This document shows, piece by piece, positions 45,930 to 57,404 of a stretch of DNA of 64,000 bases. Made by a program: the position numbers and the translations under genes. Source of the stretch: Triglochin maritima (lineage: Eukaryota > Streptophyta > Magnoliopsida > Alismatales > Juncaginaceae); NCBI GenBank assembly GCA_963682175.1, contig OY821784.1, positions 29,865,621 through 29,929,620 on the forward strand. Direction: 5' to 3'. The number at the start of each line of letters is the position of its first letter. Positions within the stretch are counted from its first letter, which is position 1. Under the pieces are notes generated by a model. That model saw nothing but the letters and a program-made list of their open reading frames with translations, was not told the origin of the DNA and made no database searches.

Positions 45930-47990
45930 CACCGACAGAAATAGTTCGTCGGTTAATATTTTTGTTGTATTCATGAGAGCATAAACTTACGTTGACGGAT
46001 ACGTACCATCTGTGTGTGTTTCATATAAAAATCCTCGCTAAAGTTAATTTTTTTGCTCAAAAACAATCACCCACGGTTGTGTTACCCTCCACTGACGAAT
46101 ATATCGATCAACGTAAGCCTTTTTTTGCTACACAGACGCATAGCATCAGTAAACCATTATTTTGGAAAATGACATTTACGAACCTTATACGTTTAGATGC
46201 ACCGACGTATATCATATGTTGGCCTAATACTCTCGGTGTATGTTTCATATTAAAAAATTCACGGTCAAATGAATTATTTTCCCGTAATACCAATCTGCGA
46301 CAATTTTGTCACCCGACACCAACGGATATATATAGCGGTAAGTGCAAGTTTCAAGAAACACCGAGGGATCACATCCGTCAGAGATAACTTCGAAAAATGA
46401 CCATTACGAATATTAAACTTTTACAATTACTCATAGACAAGTAAAAATTCACTGATGGACGGGCTCCTTCTGTGATTCATTTCATTCTTCTCATCTCCCA
46501 AACCCTAATCCTCCCTCTCTTGTCTTACTGCCTCGCTGCCCTGCCCCGTCCGACAAACATCTAGATTGTTGACAGGATGACAAAGTATGATGAGCGACAT
46601 CATAAATAATTGGTGTTTCATACTCCTCCAAGGCATGAGATGACATGTAAAGGAACGAGAAAAATACGGGAAATTCCATCACCCGAATAATTGATTCTTA
46701 TTGTTGGGTTGAGTTGGATGACAAACATCCCATTTTCAATTCAAAAATAAAAAATGTGAGGCTAGATTTGGTTGCCGATGGGTTTCAACCATTTAGTCAG
46801 ATGCAACACAATATCTGGCATGTAATACTCGTGCCTTATAATCTCCCACCTTGGATGAGTATGACGCACCAGTTATTCATAATTCCGCTCATCATACTTG
46901 GTCATCCTGGCAACAATATAGACGTTTGTTTGGAATCACTTATAGAAGAGATAAAATAACTTTAGGAAGAGGGTTTAAATACTTATAATGCTTACACTCA
47001 GTCATGTTTCACATTGGGAGCTGCCTTATTGCGGAAAATAAATTACTTCCCTACTGTATGGAATATAATCACTCCATTTGTTTGAAGCATAGTGGGAATA
47101 ACTGCTATTTAGGTCACTATCGGTGGCTTGATAAAGATTACCAATGAAGGAGAATTAAAGAGGATTTGATGACAAAGAGTAACACAATGGTCCACCAGAA
47201 TACAAATCTGGGGAAGATGTTCTTGAAAATATGCAAAATTATTCTCTGGATGATAGCAATAACTGGACTAAGAGAAATATTTCTTTCCAATTATCGTACT
47301 GGAAAGATTCTAGATTGGCACAATATTGATGTTATGCACACAAAGCGGAATGTGTATGACAGTTTGTTAAAGACATTATTGCTTCCAAAAGAAAGCAAAT
47401 ATAATGAACAATCGTAGAGTTGACGACAAAACAGTCTATCCTCCTGCTTCTTTCTCGATGCTTTCTTCATTTAGTGAACATATTGATGTGTAAAGTGCAA
47501 GATTAACCTAAGTCAATTAAAGTTTAACCTGAGAAGAAAACATATCACGATACGTAAACCCGAAAAGTGCAAGATTAGCTCATTAAAGAGTCATCATCAT
47601 CACATATTGATGCAAGAGTGGTTACCCCTCGCCACAAGAAATAGTCATGGAGTTAAAGAAGTGCAAGAAGCAGTGATTAACCTGAGTCAATTTTTTCGCA
47701 CATTGTGTTCGAAAGTAAACACCATTGAAGATTTCGGATGTCTGGAAAGGAACATTGGTATTGTTTTATGCAGGTTAGAGATGAAATTCACACCGAGTCT
47801 TTTGATGTTATGTCGCATTTATCTGTTCACCAGGCTTGGGAGGCACAATTGGCAGGTCATGTGTATTATCAAAATTTTCACGCAAAAACTAAAGCCGACG
47901 ACATATATTTGTCGGTGTAACTAAACACAGACACAGGAAAATCCAACAGTGGGATATCTGTCGGTGATGATCCACACTGACAGATAGAGA
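45930..47990 (+). mobile_element. Decayed CACTA element
   Basis: Subterminal CGACGGATA/TCCGTC repeats at 45930-46420 and again at 47895-47990 flank TNP2 remains. No clean CACTA terminus at either side. It may be the rest of the element whose end is at 41441, separated by copia DNA. Confidence 0.7.
46685..47925 (+). pseudogene. CACTA transposase TNP2 remnant
   Basis: Fragments of the large En/Spm-type transposase (Transposase_21). KNVRLDLVADGFQPFSQM and VILVPYNLPPWMSM with GHPGNNIDVCLESLIEEIK lie at 46752-46958. ICLKHSGNNCYLGHYRWLDKD is near 47080-47140, and LDWHNIDVMHTKRNVYDSLLKTLL at 47310-47390. LMQEWLPLATR, INLSQFFRTLCSKV and CRLEMKFTPS are at 47607-47800, then the FDVMSHLSVHQAWEAQLAGHV stretch in another frame to about 47920. 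The order fits TNP2. Stops and frameshifts between pieces, and missing DDE parts, make it inactive. Confidence 0.85.
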
Positions 47991-47994
47991 CATA

Positions 47995-48195
47995 CACAGA
48001 TAAATTATGAAAGTCGTGAGCAGGGCCCGTGGTGATCGATTTGGGCTTGCGAGAGAGGCTTAGAACCTGGTTGGGGTGCGGAACCTCTCTACAAATCTTT
48101 GGTCTTCTTGTGGTTTACTTGTTGTCTCTACTTTTGTTAATTCATCATTAGTAGAAGACTTTAGATTATATCAAAGGGACAATCATCTATCTTAA
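47995..48195 (+). repeat. copia LTR 3'-end fragment
   Basis: GGGTGCGGAACCTCTCTACA and CTTTTGTTAATTCATCATTA match the ends of the LTRs at 43157 and 45525. It ends in AAAGGGACAATC without a primer site. Confidence 0.65.
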
Positions 48196-48294
48196 TAAAA
48201 TTTTCATAAAATTTATACACCTTTATTGAAGTCAGAATATTTGAACTCACATCATCTCTTTATAACTTAATTATAATAACCTACATGTTGAACT

Positions 48295-48990
48295 AGCAAC
48301 AACTTAGTGCTTTGCACAACAGATCTTTCAAAATAGATGGAAATGCATCACGATTAACATACAGACAAACAATTTGATGATGATTTTTATTAAAACAAGA
48401 TCGAAACCCTAAGTTATGCTGGTGTCTGACTTATCATTCTGCTAACTTTATTTTAATTAATTTTTCTTCAAATTCCTAAGCTTAAATCACAATCTTAAGA
48501 TCTTTTGAAGGAAAAAGTACAAAGGAACACAAAATAATGTATTAGATATGGTGACAGAAATAAATAAAAAGGACAAAATATGTTCACATGTATTTAATTT
48601 TAGGGTGCCCTTCATGCAAGATGGTAAAAAACACAAAGAAATGAGGATGATCCCAGCAGGTAAAATTGAAAAAAAGGAATAAAAATAAAATACCTTCAAA
48701 TATAATATTACCAAAGGCCTTGAACTAGAACTCAAATTTAAGAAGCCTTCTAAAAACAATGACCAAAAAATTACAAAAATAACGAAAAAACATGTGATGT
48801 GTTTTTTATTTTATAAAAAAACAAAATTTGTTTTACAAAACAGAAGTCGTCTTTTTATGTTATTATACAACCGTATGTGACCACAACAATAAAGAGTGAC
48901 AAATACATCTCCCAATTGTTTTAGGGAACTACTGTTCGTCGTCGGAAAACTACTTAAATCGCCCCAACAATTATCATTTTGCCCTTCACA
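48295..48990. repeat. Third, diverged copy of the old dispersed repeat
   Basis: Matches 16220-16900 in order, from GTGCTTTGCAC...GATCTTTCAAAATAGA through AACACAAAATAATGTATTAG, with many differences. No gene; the short reading frames on the minus strand have no support. Confidence 0.6.
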
Positions 48991-49077
48991 ATTCATTTAA
49001 TACCCATTTTGTCTCGTGTCTTATGACAAGATTTTTTCCTCAGTTTTCCTCGCATTCCCAGTACCAACACCACGAAA

Positions 49078-51150
49078 ATGTCTGACAAAGCGCCTGGATC
49101 TGGTGAGGTAAGTAGGGTGGATTTTTTTCCGTCCCGAGCGTCTGTCTAAGCCGTCTCATCCAAGGATGGGGCGTCTGGCAGGAACACCTCCTCCTTGGTG
49201 GGGGTGACTTAGCTAGACGCCCCTACCTTGGAGGTGGCGGCTACAACAGACGCCCCATCCTTGGATGAGGCGCCTGGCTTAGCCGCCTCCTCCATGGATG
49301 GGGCGTCCCAGCCAGACGGCCCTGCTTTTTAAAAAAAATTAGTTCATTTATTTTGTGTTATTTTTAATTATTTCAGGTTCCGTTGCAAGATTTTGGTAGT
49401 GATGGAGTAGATTACAGTGAGATTTTTGATAGTAAACAAGTATTTATAATAATCGAGGAAGCGTGTAAATGGGCGAAACAAGTTGCCCTTGGAGCCAGAT
49501 TTTTTTGGTAATATCATCCTACAAATCAAAAGCAGATAATCGGACGGATTGTTATCTGAGATGCAATTGAAGAAATGAAATGAGTTCTCGTGATACGAAT
49601 ATTGCACTATAGAAGAACACGTAAATAAAAGGTTGGGGTTGTTGTTTTTTGGTAAAGGTAGTCGAGCAACGGTATCGTGATGGATGGGTCATTGTTTCTA
49701 ATAGTACTCATGGACAACACAACCACAGACTTGTAGTTTATCCAGAGGGTCACCGACAGATCAACGGTCTTAGTTCTGGGGCAAAGCAAATTGTTCGTGA
49801 TATGACTGAGGCACAAGTGAGACCACGTCACTTCTTGTTGGCGGTAAAGCAGAAATTCCCGGAGGATGATCCAAATCAGAGACACATTTATAACTTCAGA
49901 GAGTACATGAGGAGGACGAAATCTGAAGACAGGAATCCCGCTTAGCAGTTTCTCAGTCAGGCAGTGCAGTATAAGTACATACATTGGATTATGGCAGATG
50001 AAGAAACTAATGTTCTCACTCATGCATTTTTGGCACATCCTACGTCAGTTTAGTTATTGCACACGTACCCTTTCGTAATCTGCATGGATTCGACGTATAA
50101 GACGAACAAGTATAAGATGCCTTTGTTTGAGATGGTTGGGGTTACTCCAAATAATATGAATTTCCTCGTCGGCTATGCGATTTTGAAGGATGTGACCGAG
50201 TCTAGTTACGGGTGGGTGTTGGAGAGGTTGCGAGATCTGTTATTGGATATTGTTATCCCGACTGCAATAATAACGGACCGGGAGTTGGGTTTGATGCGAC
50301 CAGTGGTAGAGGTTTTTCCTCAGTTTGCTCATTTACTTTGCACCAGCCGTATCAACAAAGACGTGTACAACTACGCATACCACGTATTTAGCAAGAGCAA
50401 GCAGACTGCAGAGAGTTTTAGACGTGGAAAGTGGAGGAGGTCATGCTTTCTGATTCATAGACGGATTATGATAGAGTAGTCCGCAATCTGAAAGATTCTT
50501 TCCATTCCTGGTCAGTGCTCACGGAGTATCTGGAAGACACATGGTTAGTGCATAAATAAAAGTTTGTGTTGAATTGGACGAATAAAGTCCTTCATTTCGG
50601 CAACACTACGAACTGTAGGGTGGAAAGTGCTCATTCGGCTCTGAAAGAGTCGATTACTGCATCGACTACAGCTCTCGACACTCTTTTCGACTGTGTGAAC
50701 TCGGCTATTGAAATGCAGCTGACGAATATTCGGAAATTTCTTGAAGATTCGAGACGTCAAAATTTGACAAACTATATAGGTGCTTTGTGTCATCATATAA
50801 ATGGTTTAGTTTCGCATCACTGCTTGTCATTATTGATTCAGGAGTTGAAGAGAATGCAGGACTTAAGCAATCAACTTGAATATCACTGCGGGAGTGCTTT
50901 TCTGACATCACATGGGATTCCTTGTGTTTGTACCATGCACGATTGTATTGAGGCAGGTGATGGAATTTATTTAGAGCAGATTCATCCATTCTGGAAAACA
51001 CTTGGGATTGGAGAAGGAGTTCAGATGCCATAATTTGTGGATCAGTCAACACAAGACGTCGAGCATTTTTGGAAGCTTGTTGATGAGATTTCGGGGAGCG
51101 ACCCTGCAATAATTCGTAGTCCCTGACGTATTTTATACACGCTGTTACAC
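49078..51150 (+). pseudogene. MULE transposase (FAR1-like)
   Basis: Mutator-like transposase. A likely first exon is ATG 49078 to 49107 (10 codons), then a GT-AG intron 49108-49376, then VPLQDFGSDGVDYSEIFDSK and WAKQVALGAR in phase. Frame changes follow. The DNA-binding part continues with RDGWVIVSNSTHGQHNHRLV. The catalytic core at 50057-50400 shows FVICMDSTYKTNKYKMPLFE (first Asp) and IITDRELGLMRPVVEVFPQF (second Asp). The usual CRWHI is CTSRI, so a metal-type C..H motif is lost. RVESAHSALK is at about 50620, and a SWIM-like GIPCVCTMHDCIEAG at 50930. In-frame stops at 49943 and 50051 and a shift near 50420 kill it. No terminal inverted repeats were identified. Confidence 0.87.
49108..49376 (+). 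other. Intron 1 of MULE gene with GC-rich inverted repeats
   Basis: GTAAGT donor and TTTCAG acceptor, 269 bp, joining codons in phase 0. 49140-49325 is strikingly GC-rich and carries TCCAAGGATGGGGCGTCTG (49159-49177) and its exact complement (49247-49265), plus further GACGCCCC/GGGGCGTC and GAGGCGCC words. Confidence 0.6.
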
Positions 51151-51215
51151 CTAGAGCAGTCGAACTATCAAGAACCCGCACAAAATACTAAGATACAAGG
51201 TCGACTGATTGACAT

Positions 51216-52455
51216 CATTTCATGCTTATATGTGTATCTTATATCCATTATCTTACACCTAAGCAATGCTATGTGATGAGTTTTATGTTTGGATTTCGGA
51301 AATAAAGAGGTTTGATGAGAAGAGGCATGAAAAGACCTAAAAGATAGGAAAAAGGATTGAATTATGAGACCTGTGAGACCTTGGGACAAGGGAGAAGGAC
51401 CTGAACGTAAGACCGAAGGACCAAAGAGCAAAACAGAAAACTCCACACCATCATGGAGAGTATTTTGGCAATTCTATTCGGGTTGGAGCTCCAACAAGCG
51501 AGTAGATGCATCCAACACCAACAAATACATCAAGAAAAACCCAGAATGAAAACCAGATGGATCCGGATCTTGTAGACCGCTAATTGGCGGTCCGGATCTC
51601 TCCGGATCCGCTAAGATTTTGCGTGCACATGTATTAGTGTTTGTTTAGGCTATTTTTGGTATTTGTTTAGTCTCATACCGGGGGATTGTCCCGGATTACA
51701 TTTGTCTATGGCTATAAATAGAACCCTCCCTCCTCTCATGTACCCCATCTCCTCTCTTGGTGGTCATCTTCTCTACTAAGAGTGAAGCCTTGAAGCAAAA
51801 CTCTGGTGGAGAAAAAGGCTACTTGTAATTGAGTGAGTAATAAATAGATGTTTTGCATTAGTATGTTGTTTCTTGCTTAGTTTAATTTCCTTTAATATGC
51901 TTGCATGTTGTTTTGTTTTGTCTTTTAGTTAACTTGTTGTTTAGTCTTTCTATAATTAGTTTAAGCATGTCTTCTTTCCTTAGCATAAATGTTAGTTTAA
52001 ATATGTGTGAGTAGTTCCATCCCCTTTGGGGATGGAGTAGAGGTGTGTACATGTTATGTAGATGGTATAAATGCTAGATATTATTGTTTGTGAGATATAT
52101 TAGTATGCTTGCTTGAATTAATAAGAACCTTACTTAATGGTTTCTGCCATAGTTAGGTACATTCCATGCTCGTTATGTTCTTAATAACAACCTTGCCATG
52201 CTCATATTAATCACCTAGGTTAATGTTGTAAATGATAGGTCTTGCCATTAGGTACTTCTTATGCATTAACAAACACTAACTAACTTGAGCTTCTTGTATG
52301 CATTCACCACCACACTTATTTCATGTGCACACACACACTCCATCCCTTAGGGGGTTTCCATTCCTGAGTTTTATCTTCCTTTAGTAGTTGCTTAGTTTAG
52401 TTTGTTTTGTGGTTTCATTTCATCCTTTCTAGTTTACTAGTTTAGATTAAGACTA
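51216..52455 (+). repeat. 5' LTR of F3 element (3' end deleted)
   Basis: Starts TGATTGACATCATTTCATGC. Hairpin GACCGCTAATTGGCGGTC at 51575-51592, U3 motif ACCGGGGGATTGTCCCGG at about 51678, TATA 51713-51720. It is truncated at about 52455 where the deletion joins the leader. Confidence 0.85.
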
Positions 52456-52908
52456 ACACCAAGTAGACATTGGCCCTAGGATTGCGGGCGCACTTGGAGA
52501 CTAATCTAGTTGAGACCGTCATGACCTGATCGGTGTTTCCTACCTTGTCGATAGTAGGAGGTACTGGATCTCCGGATGGTATCACTTGCTGGGCATTGTG
52601 GTCCTCGTTGTAGGGAGGTGAGGCGTGTCGAGGCTAGTGACCTCGAAGTTAGGCGTCGTCTAGCCTAGGACCATTGCCTTACATTATTTGAGTCGTGCTT
52701 GCTAGTTAGGCTTCTTCCTGATCCCGTTACCCACGCTAGCTTAGGGATTCTTCCCTTCTCCTCTGAGTCATCTTCTTCTCACCTTCTTCTACATTATAGT
52801 CTCCTCCCCTTTACACTCTCTGGTAGCGTTTTAGGGTCGAATCGAGCACTTTTTACGAGTTTAGCCTCGTGGTGGTGAGAGTGGTCAACTCTAGAGTTCT
52901 CTGTTGTG
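52456..52908 (+). other. Leader of F3 element (5' part deleted)
   Basis: No gene. From about 52490 it matches 61558 onward: GAGACCGTCATGACCTGATC, a CTACCTTGTCGATAGTAGG box, GGATCTCCGGAT and GTAGGGAGGTGAGGCGTGTC. Together with the reverse complements in F2 this is the most conserved noncoding block near gag. Confidence 0.65.
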
Positions 52909-54402
52909 ATGGATGGTTACATGGGCGACCATCCATATCATTGTTGGGACCAGGATGATTCTCCCTGGTACTCCCGACCCATGCATCCTGGGGTGGCTCA
53001 GACTAACACCCCGTATGATTGGGACAATCTTAATTGTGTGACTGAGCAATCTTCATATTGGGTTAACATGAGAGAGACACTGACTGCTAGACCACCATCT
53101 AGTTACGTCGGATCATATGTTGGTCATCAATCTGAGACATTACAAGAACCTTTGGCATCTTTCATGCATGTGGTTGAAGACATGAGTGCACCAGTGACTC
53201 CAGTAGCCGTACCATGTCACTATTGTGGGTTGAGTGGTCATGATTTCAGGGAATGTCCTTATGTTCCCCCCGAGCCTGAGTATGAGCATACCTTTTCCCA
53301 AAATGCTCAATATGACCATTACGCATCCGCGTACAACCCGAGAGGGATGGATTCGTGGGGAGACAATTCATATTCAAATTCTTATACTTCATTTCCACCC
53401 CAGTATCCTCCTCCAGAATACCCTAAATTCTACCAACACCCCACTTCTAATCATTGGACTCATTCTTAGCCCATTAACACCCAACTCCAAAATTTCCCAG
53501 GCTCTGACTTGGACCTCATAGTTGACCACATACCTGATTCCTCGAAACAAACTTTCCTTACGGTCATGGAAACCATTCAACAGTCCATACAAAATATGGC
53601 GCTGCAAGTGAGTCAAATGTCGCAGCAATTACGTGAACGTGAGGAGAGTAATTTTTCTTGTCAACATGAGGATTCATCTTTTGATATCGAACCGCCACCA
53701 CCACATCCACAAATTCAGACCACAATCTTTCAAAGTCAAACTCCTAGTCAGTCTGAGGGACTTGGGGTTTCAATTCACGATCACTTGGTGGAGGATTCGA
53801 TTCCAATTGAGAATACTATGGACCAACTTCTTTATGAGTCGGCACAGGATTGTGCCTTATCTTCTTGTCCCGTGGCCCTTGAACCACATGATCTTATTGT
53901 TATACCTCCTAAGGACTCACCTCTGGTGGAGCAAGAGCTCCCTAGTCCCCTCAATTTCAAACAACCTAATGAGAGTTTGCCTCTCACTATTGTTCCTGAT
54001 CATATTGGAAATGATGGAACATCAAACAACTACATTGCCCATGAGGGTATTAGGAGTTCCATGGAGGATACCTTGGGTATGAGACCCACTTTTTGTTCTC
54101 CTGGTGTGTCGGACATGCCTAACGAGGTTCTTGACCTCGTTTCGACGCACCAGCATGTTGGTTGGAGAGTTTGGATTGACGATCATAACTTCAGCAGTGC
54201 AATGGGAGAAACTCTTCTTCCGTTGCCCCTCATTTCCCAAACTCTTGAGAGGTTCAAGCTCTTTCAGTTTGATCCTTTGAATGAGATGCCTTTGCGTCCA
54301 ATTCATGAACCTCTCCTTTCATCTGGTGCTCTTTGTGAAGGGGGCCCAGTCATGCGTATTCTGGCCCCACGTGGTGTCATGTTCCCTTTCCAAGTGCATT
54401 GA
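52909..54402 (+). pseudogene. Gag zinc-knuckle/ORFX fusion protein (one stop)
   Basis: Start chosen at ATG 52909 because it aligns with the gag start of the neighbouring element (61982). A single frame of 497 codons is broken only by TAG 53467-53469. Residues 1-45 are gag N-terminus (aromatic, acidic). The capsid domain is absent: the text passes directly to the NMRETLTARPP region, then a canonical CCHC knuckle (CHYCGLSGHDFREC, about residues 104-117), a Y/P-rich stretch and a coiled-coil-like segment (ALQVSQMSQQLREREESNF). The protease is also absent; ORFX follows to VMFPFQVH. It could bind nucleic acid but could not form a capsid by itself. The function is unknown. Confidence 0.75.
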
Positions 54403-55984
54403 CCCACTCTTGAGGTTCCCATTTGATGTCTTTTGACAAATGAAGATGGGAACTTATGTTTGTACATAGTTATATATATTAAAAAAAAGTAGTACAATAA
54501 AAGACTCCTTCAGTGAGCATCGATTGTTGTGAGCCCCAACCCTTGTGTATTTGGGCTCCATTTCTTTCACGTATTTGTATCCTTTCTTTAGCAACTCACA
54601 GGTTTTGAGGGAATTCGGGTTTGTGTCCATCAACATGACCTTGAACTTCCCTTTGTACTTCATGTTGGTGAGATCTCTCCTTTTTCATGCATAAATCCAT
54701 GTAGTATCTTGCTCACATTCATTGAGGACAATGCATGTAGTAGGTGTGGGGGGGGGGGGGTGTTTTACGTGTCTACATAGTTGAGTCTTTTTCCTTTGAT
54801 TTTATTTTCTTTTGTGTGTATTGTTAGGGTCATGTTAGTGTGCTGCATTTAATATCGATATATCTGCTTGCCATGATCCTTGGGTGACTTGTCTTCTTTT
54901 GCTTGCCTAGTGCTTTAAAATTTTCACATTTCTTTCAAAATCTTCATGTGTTTGCGAAAGAAAATGTTTTGTCGGTTTTGCGTGTGTTTAGCATGTGCAA
55001 AACCGTTGAGAGGCAAAGTAAAAAGAAAGCTCCCAAAATTGTCTTGAACTTGATGCATTTGGATATCTAGTACAATGGCTTTAGGATTTATCGAGTCGTT
55101 AGGATGCACCCCAGTTTTCCTTTGGGGGTGAGTAATCATAGGGTTTCAGTGCTCAAACATTTAAAGAAGTTCACCCTAAACCTAGTGAGTCAATAATTTG
55201 TGTTCGTTAACTTAAGGAAGTTTGTTGTAGTCAATGACCCTTTAAATCTTGTTGTGAGACATTAAGTGTAGGGGTTTTTGTTCATGTGTAGATAAGAAAT
55301 AAGTGAGTAGGTGTTCTCTCTTCTTGCACGGCTCCTATCACTCGGGAAAGTAGGTCTGAGGGGACTTTGTGCCTGGTGCTTTCGAGTCATCTGACTTGGG
55401 ATGTGCCGACCGAACTCCCGTTACACGGGTGGTAGGAATTACCCTATGTGGAGATTTGGGGAAAGGTGTACGTGATACTGTAAGTCCTCATGGGCAATGA
55501 TGCACGAAACCTAACCCTGGGAGAATGAAGCTCCAACTAATAATAAAAAAAAGTGAAAAGAAAAAAAAATATTGGTAATGCAAATAAGAACCTTAATGGA
55601 CCGTACACTTTGTATCACTTGAGGATGTTGAGGTTGTCCATGTCTTTCACTTAATTCCTTATTTAACTTGCACGAATGGTTCATTAGGCTAGGTGTGGAC
55701 TGATCACCTATATAGAGTCGGCCCGTAGGATTACCGCGTCCATTGATCGACAAAATTTGTCCAACGAGTCGAGTGTCTAGATTGAATAATGCATCTTGTT
55801 TGGATTTTGTGGGTATATCCGTTGAAAACCCTCAGGAGACAACACTCCTCCTCCTTGGCAACAAAGATGTTTAACGGCTTGTTGCACGTGCTAAGTGCAA
55901 CCGTGATTCCTACGAAAGTGAGATAGGATTTCTTGTTTTTTGTTTCCTTTTCTCTTTCTTTCTTTTGCTCGAGACTAGCAAAAA
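54403..55984 (+). other. 3' noncoding region of F3 element
   Basis: About 1.6 kb without a credible ORF. The internal polypurine tract is at 54741-54760. 54760-55980 is matched by the minus-strand F2 element at 22700-23860, including CCGACCGAACTCCCGTTACA and CGGCTCCTATCACTCGGG. 55808-55925 is also shared with F1. Confidence 0.7.
54741..54760 (+). promoter_or_regulatory. Internal polypurine tract with a run of 13 G
   Basis: TAGGTGTGGGGGGGGGGGGG after CATTGAGGACAATGCATG, the same context as at 13986 and, inverted, 23870. Confidence 0.7.
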
Positions 55985-56002
55985 CTTAGGTGTGGGGGTA
56001 TT
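55985..56002 (+). promoter_or_regulatory. 3' polypurine tract
   Basis: CTTAGGTGTGGGGGTATT directly before the 3' LTR. Confidence 0.85.
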
Positions 56003-57399
56003 TGATTGACATCATTTCATGCTCATATTTGTATATTATATCCATTATCTTACACCTAAGCAATGCTACGTGACGAGTTTTATGTTTAGTTTTCAGGAAT
56101 AAAGAGGTTTGAAGAGAAGAGCCATGAAAGGATCCAAAAGCAGGAAAAAGGACTTAATTGTGAGACCTGGGGACTAACATGCAAGGGAGAAGGACCTGAT
56201 CGTAAGACTGAAGGACCTAAGAGCAAAACAGAATACTCCACACCATCATGGGGAGTATTTTACCAATTCGATTCGGGTCGGAGCTCCAACAAGTCAAGTA
56301 ACCGCATCAAAGACCAACAATACCAGCAAGAAAAGCCCACAACAAATTCCAACGCGATCCGAAGTTTTTGGACCGCTAATTGGCGGTCCATATTACTCAG
56401 GATCCGCCCAAAGTTCTCCTGGACTTGTATTAATGTTCGTTTAGGCTATTTTTGGTATTGGTTTACTCCCACATCGGGCGATTGTCCCCGATTAGCTTTT
56501 TCCATGCTTATAAATAGAACTCTTCACCTTCCATTGTAATTACCCATTGCTTGGTGGCATTCTCTCTACTAAGGAGTGAGCCTTGAAGCAAAAACTCAAG
56601 GTGGAGAAGAATGCTACCTTCAATGTGAGTCATTTGTTAATAAAATAATTCTTCGAGTTTCTTTTAATATTGTCTTTTAATTTGTGCATGTTTGTTTAGT
56701 CTTTCCTTTCCTTTTAAGTTTCTTAAATACTTCTTGCTTTCTTAGTTAACTTTCATTTCAGTATTATGCTTTCTTTTGTTAATATAGTTAGTGTAATGAG
56801 TAGTGAGTAGTTTCATCCCCTTTGGGGGAGGAGTAGATGTATGTACATGTTATGTAGGTGGTATGAATGCTTAATATGAATGTTTTGTGAGAAATATTAG
56901 TATTCTTGCTTGAATTATTAAGAACCTTACATGATGGTTTCTGCCATAGCTTAGGTACACCCCATGCTTGTCTAAGTGTCTTAATAACAACCTTGCATTG
57001 CTCATATTAATCACCTAGGTTAGTGTTGTAAATGATAGGTCTTGCCATGAGGTACTTCTTATGCATGAACAAACACTAACCACACTTGAGCTTATAGTAT
57101 GCATTCAACACCACACTTATTTCATGTGCACACACACACACTCCACCCCTTAGGGGTTTCCATTCCTGTCTTTTTATCTTCTTCATTAGTTGTTTAGCTT
57201 AGTTGTTTAGTTATTTCATTTCAGCTTGCTTGTTTACTAGTTTAGATTAGTGTAGTGTAGTGTAATACATCTTTCTCTCCTTCTTTTACCTCTCGCCTTC
57301 GAACAAACCAATTGTCGACACACCTCCCAGTGGACGACCCGTATTTGCCACCGCTTCAACGCGGCCGTGCACATGCGGTTAATATAAAACGATCAATCA
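56003..57399 (+). repeat. 3' LTR of F3 element
   Basis: 1397 bp, TGATTGA ... TCAATCA. Hairpin GACCGCTAATTGGCGGTC at 56371-56388, U3 motif TCCCACATCGGGCGATTGTC at about 56468, TATA 56509-56516. Confidence 0.92.
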
Positions 57400-57404
57400 T
57401 TTAT

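Larger units (their letters stand above)
51216..57399 (+). mobile_element. F3 non-autonomous LTR element with capsid-less gag
   Basis: 5' LTR 51216 to about 52455 (3' part deleted together with primer site and part of the leader), conserved leader block, one ORF (gag tail plus ORFX), internal and 3' polypurine tracts, and complete 3' LTR 56003-57399. No capsid domain, protease, reverse transcriptase or integrase. Flanks TCGAC and TTTAT do not match. Confidence 0.88.

Noticed and set aside
47940..47960. Right terminus of the CACTA element
   Set aside because: CAACAGTG near 47950 only weakly resembles the expected inverted CACTACAGG end; no matching 3-bp duplication.
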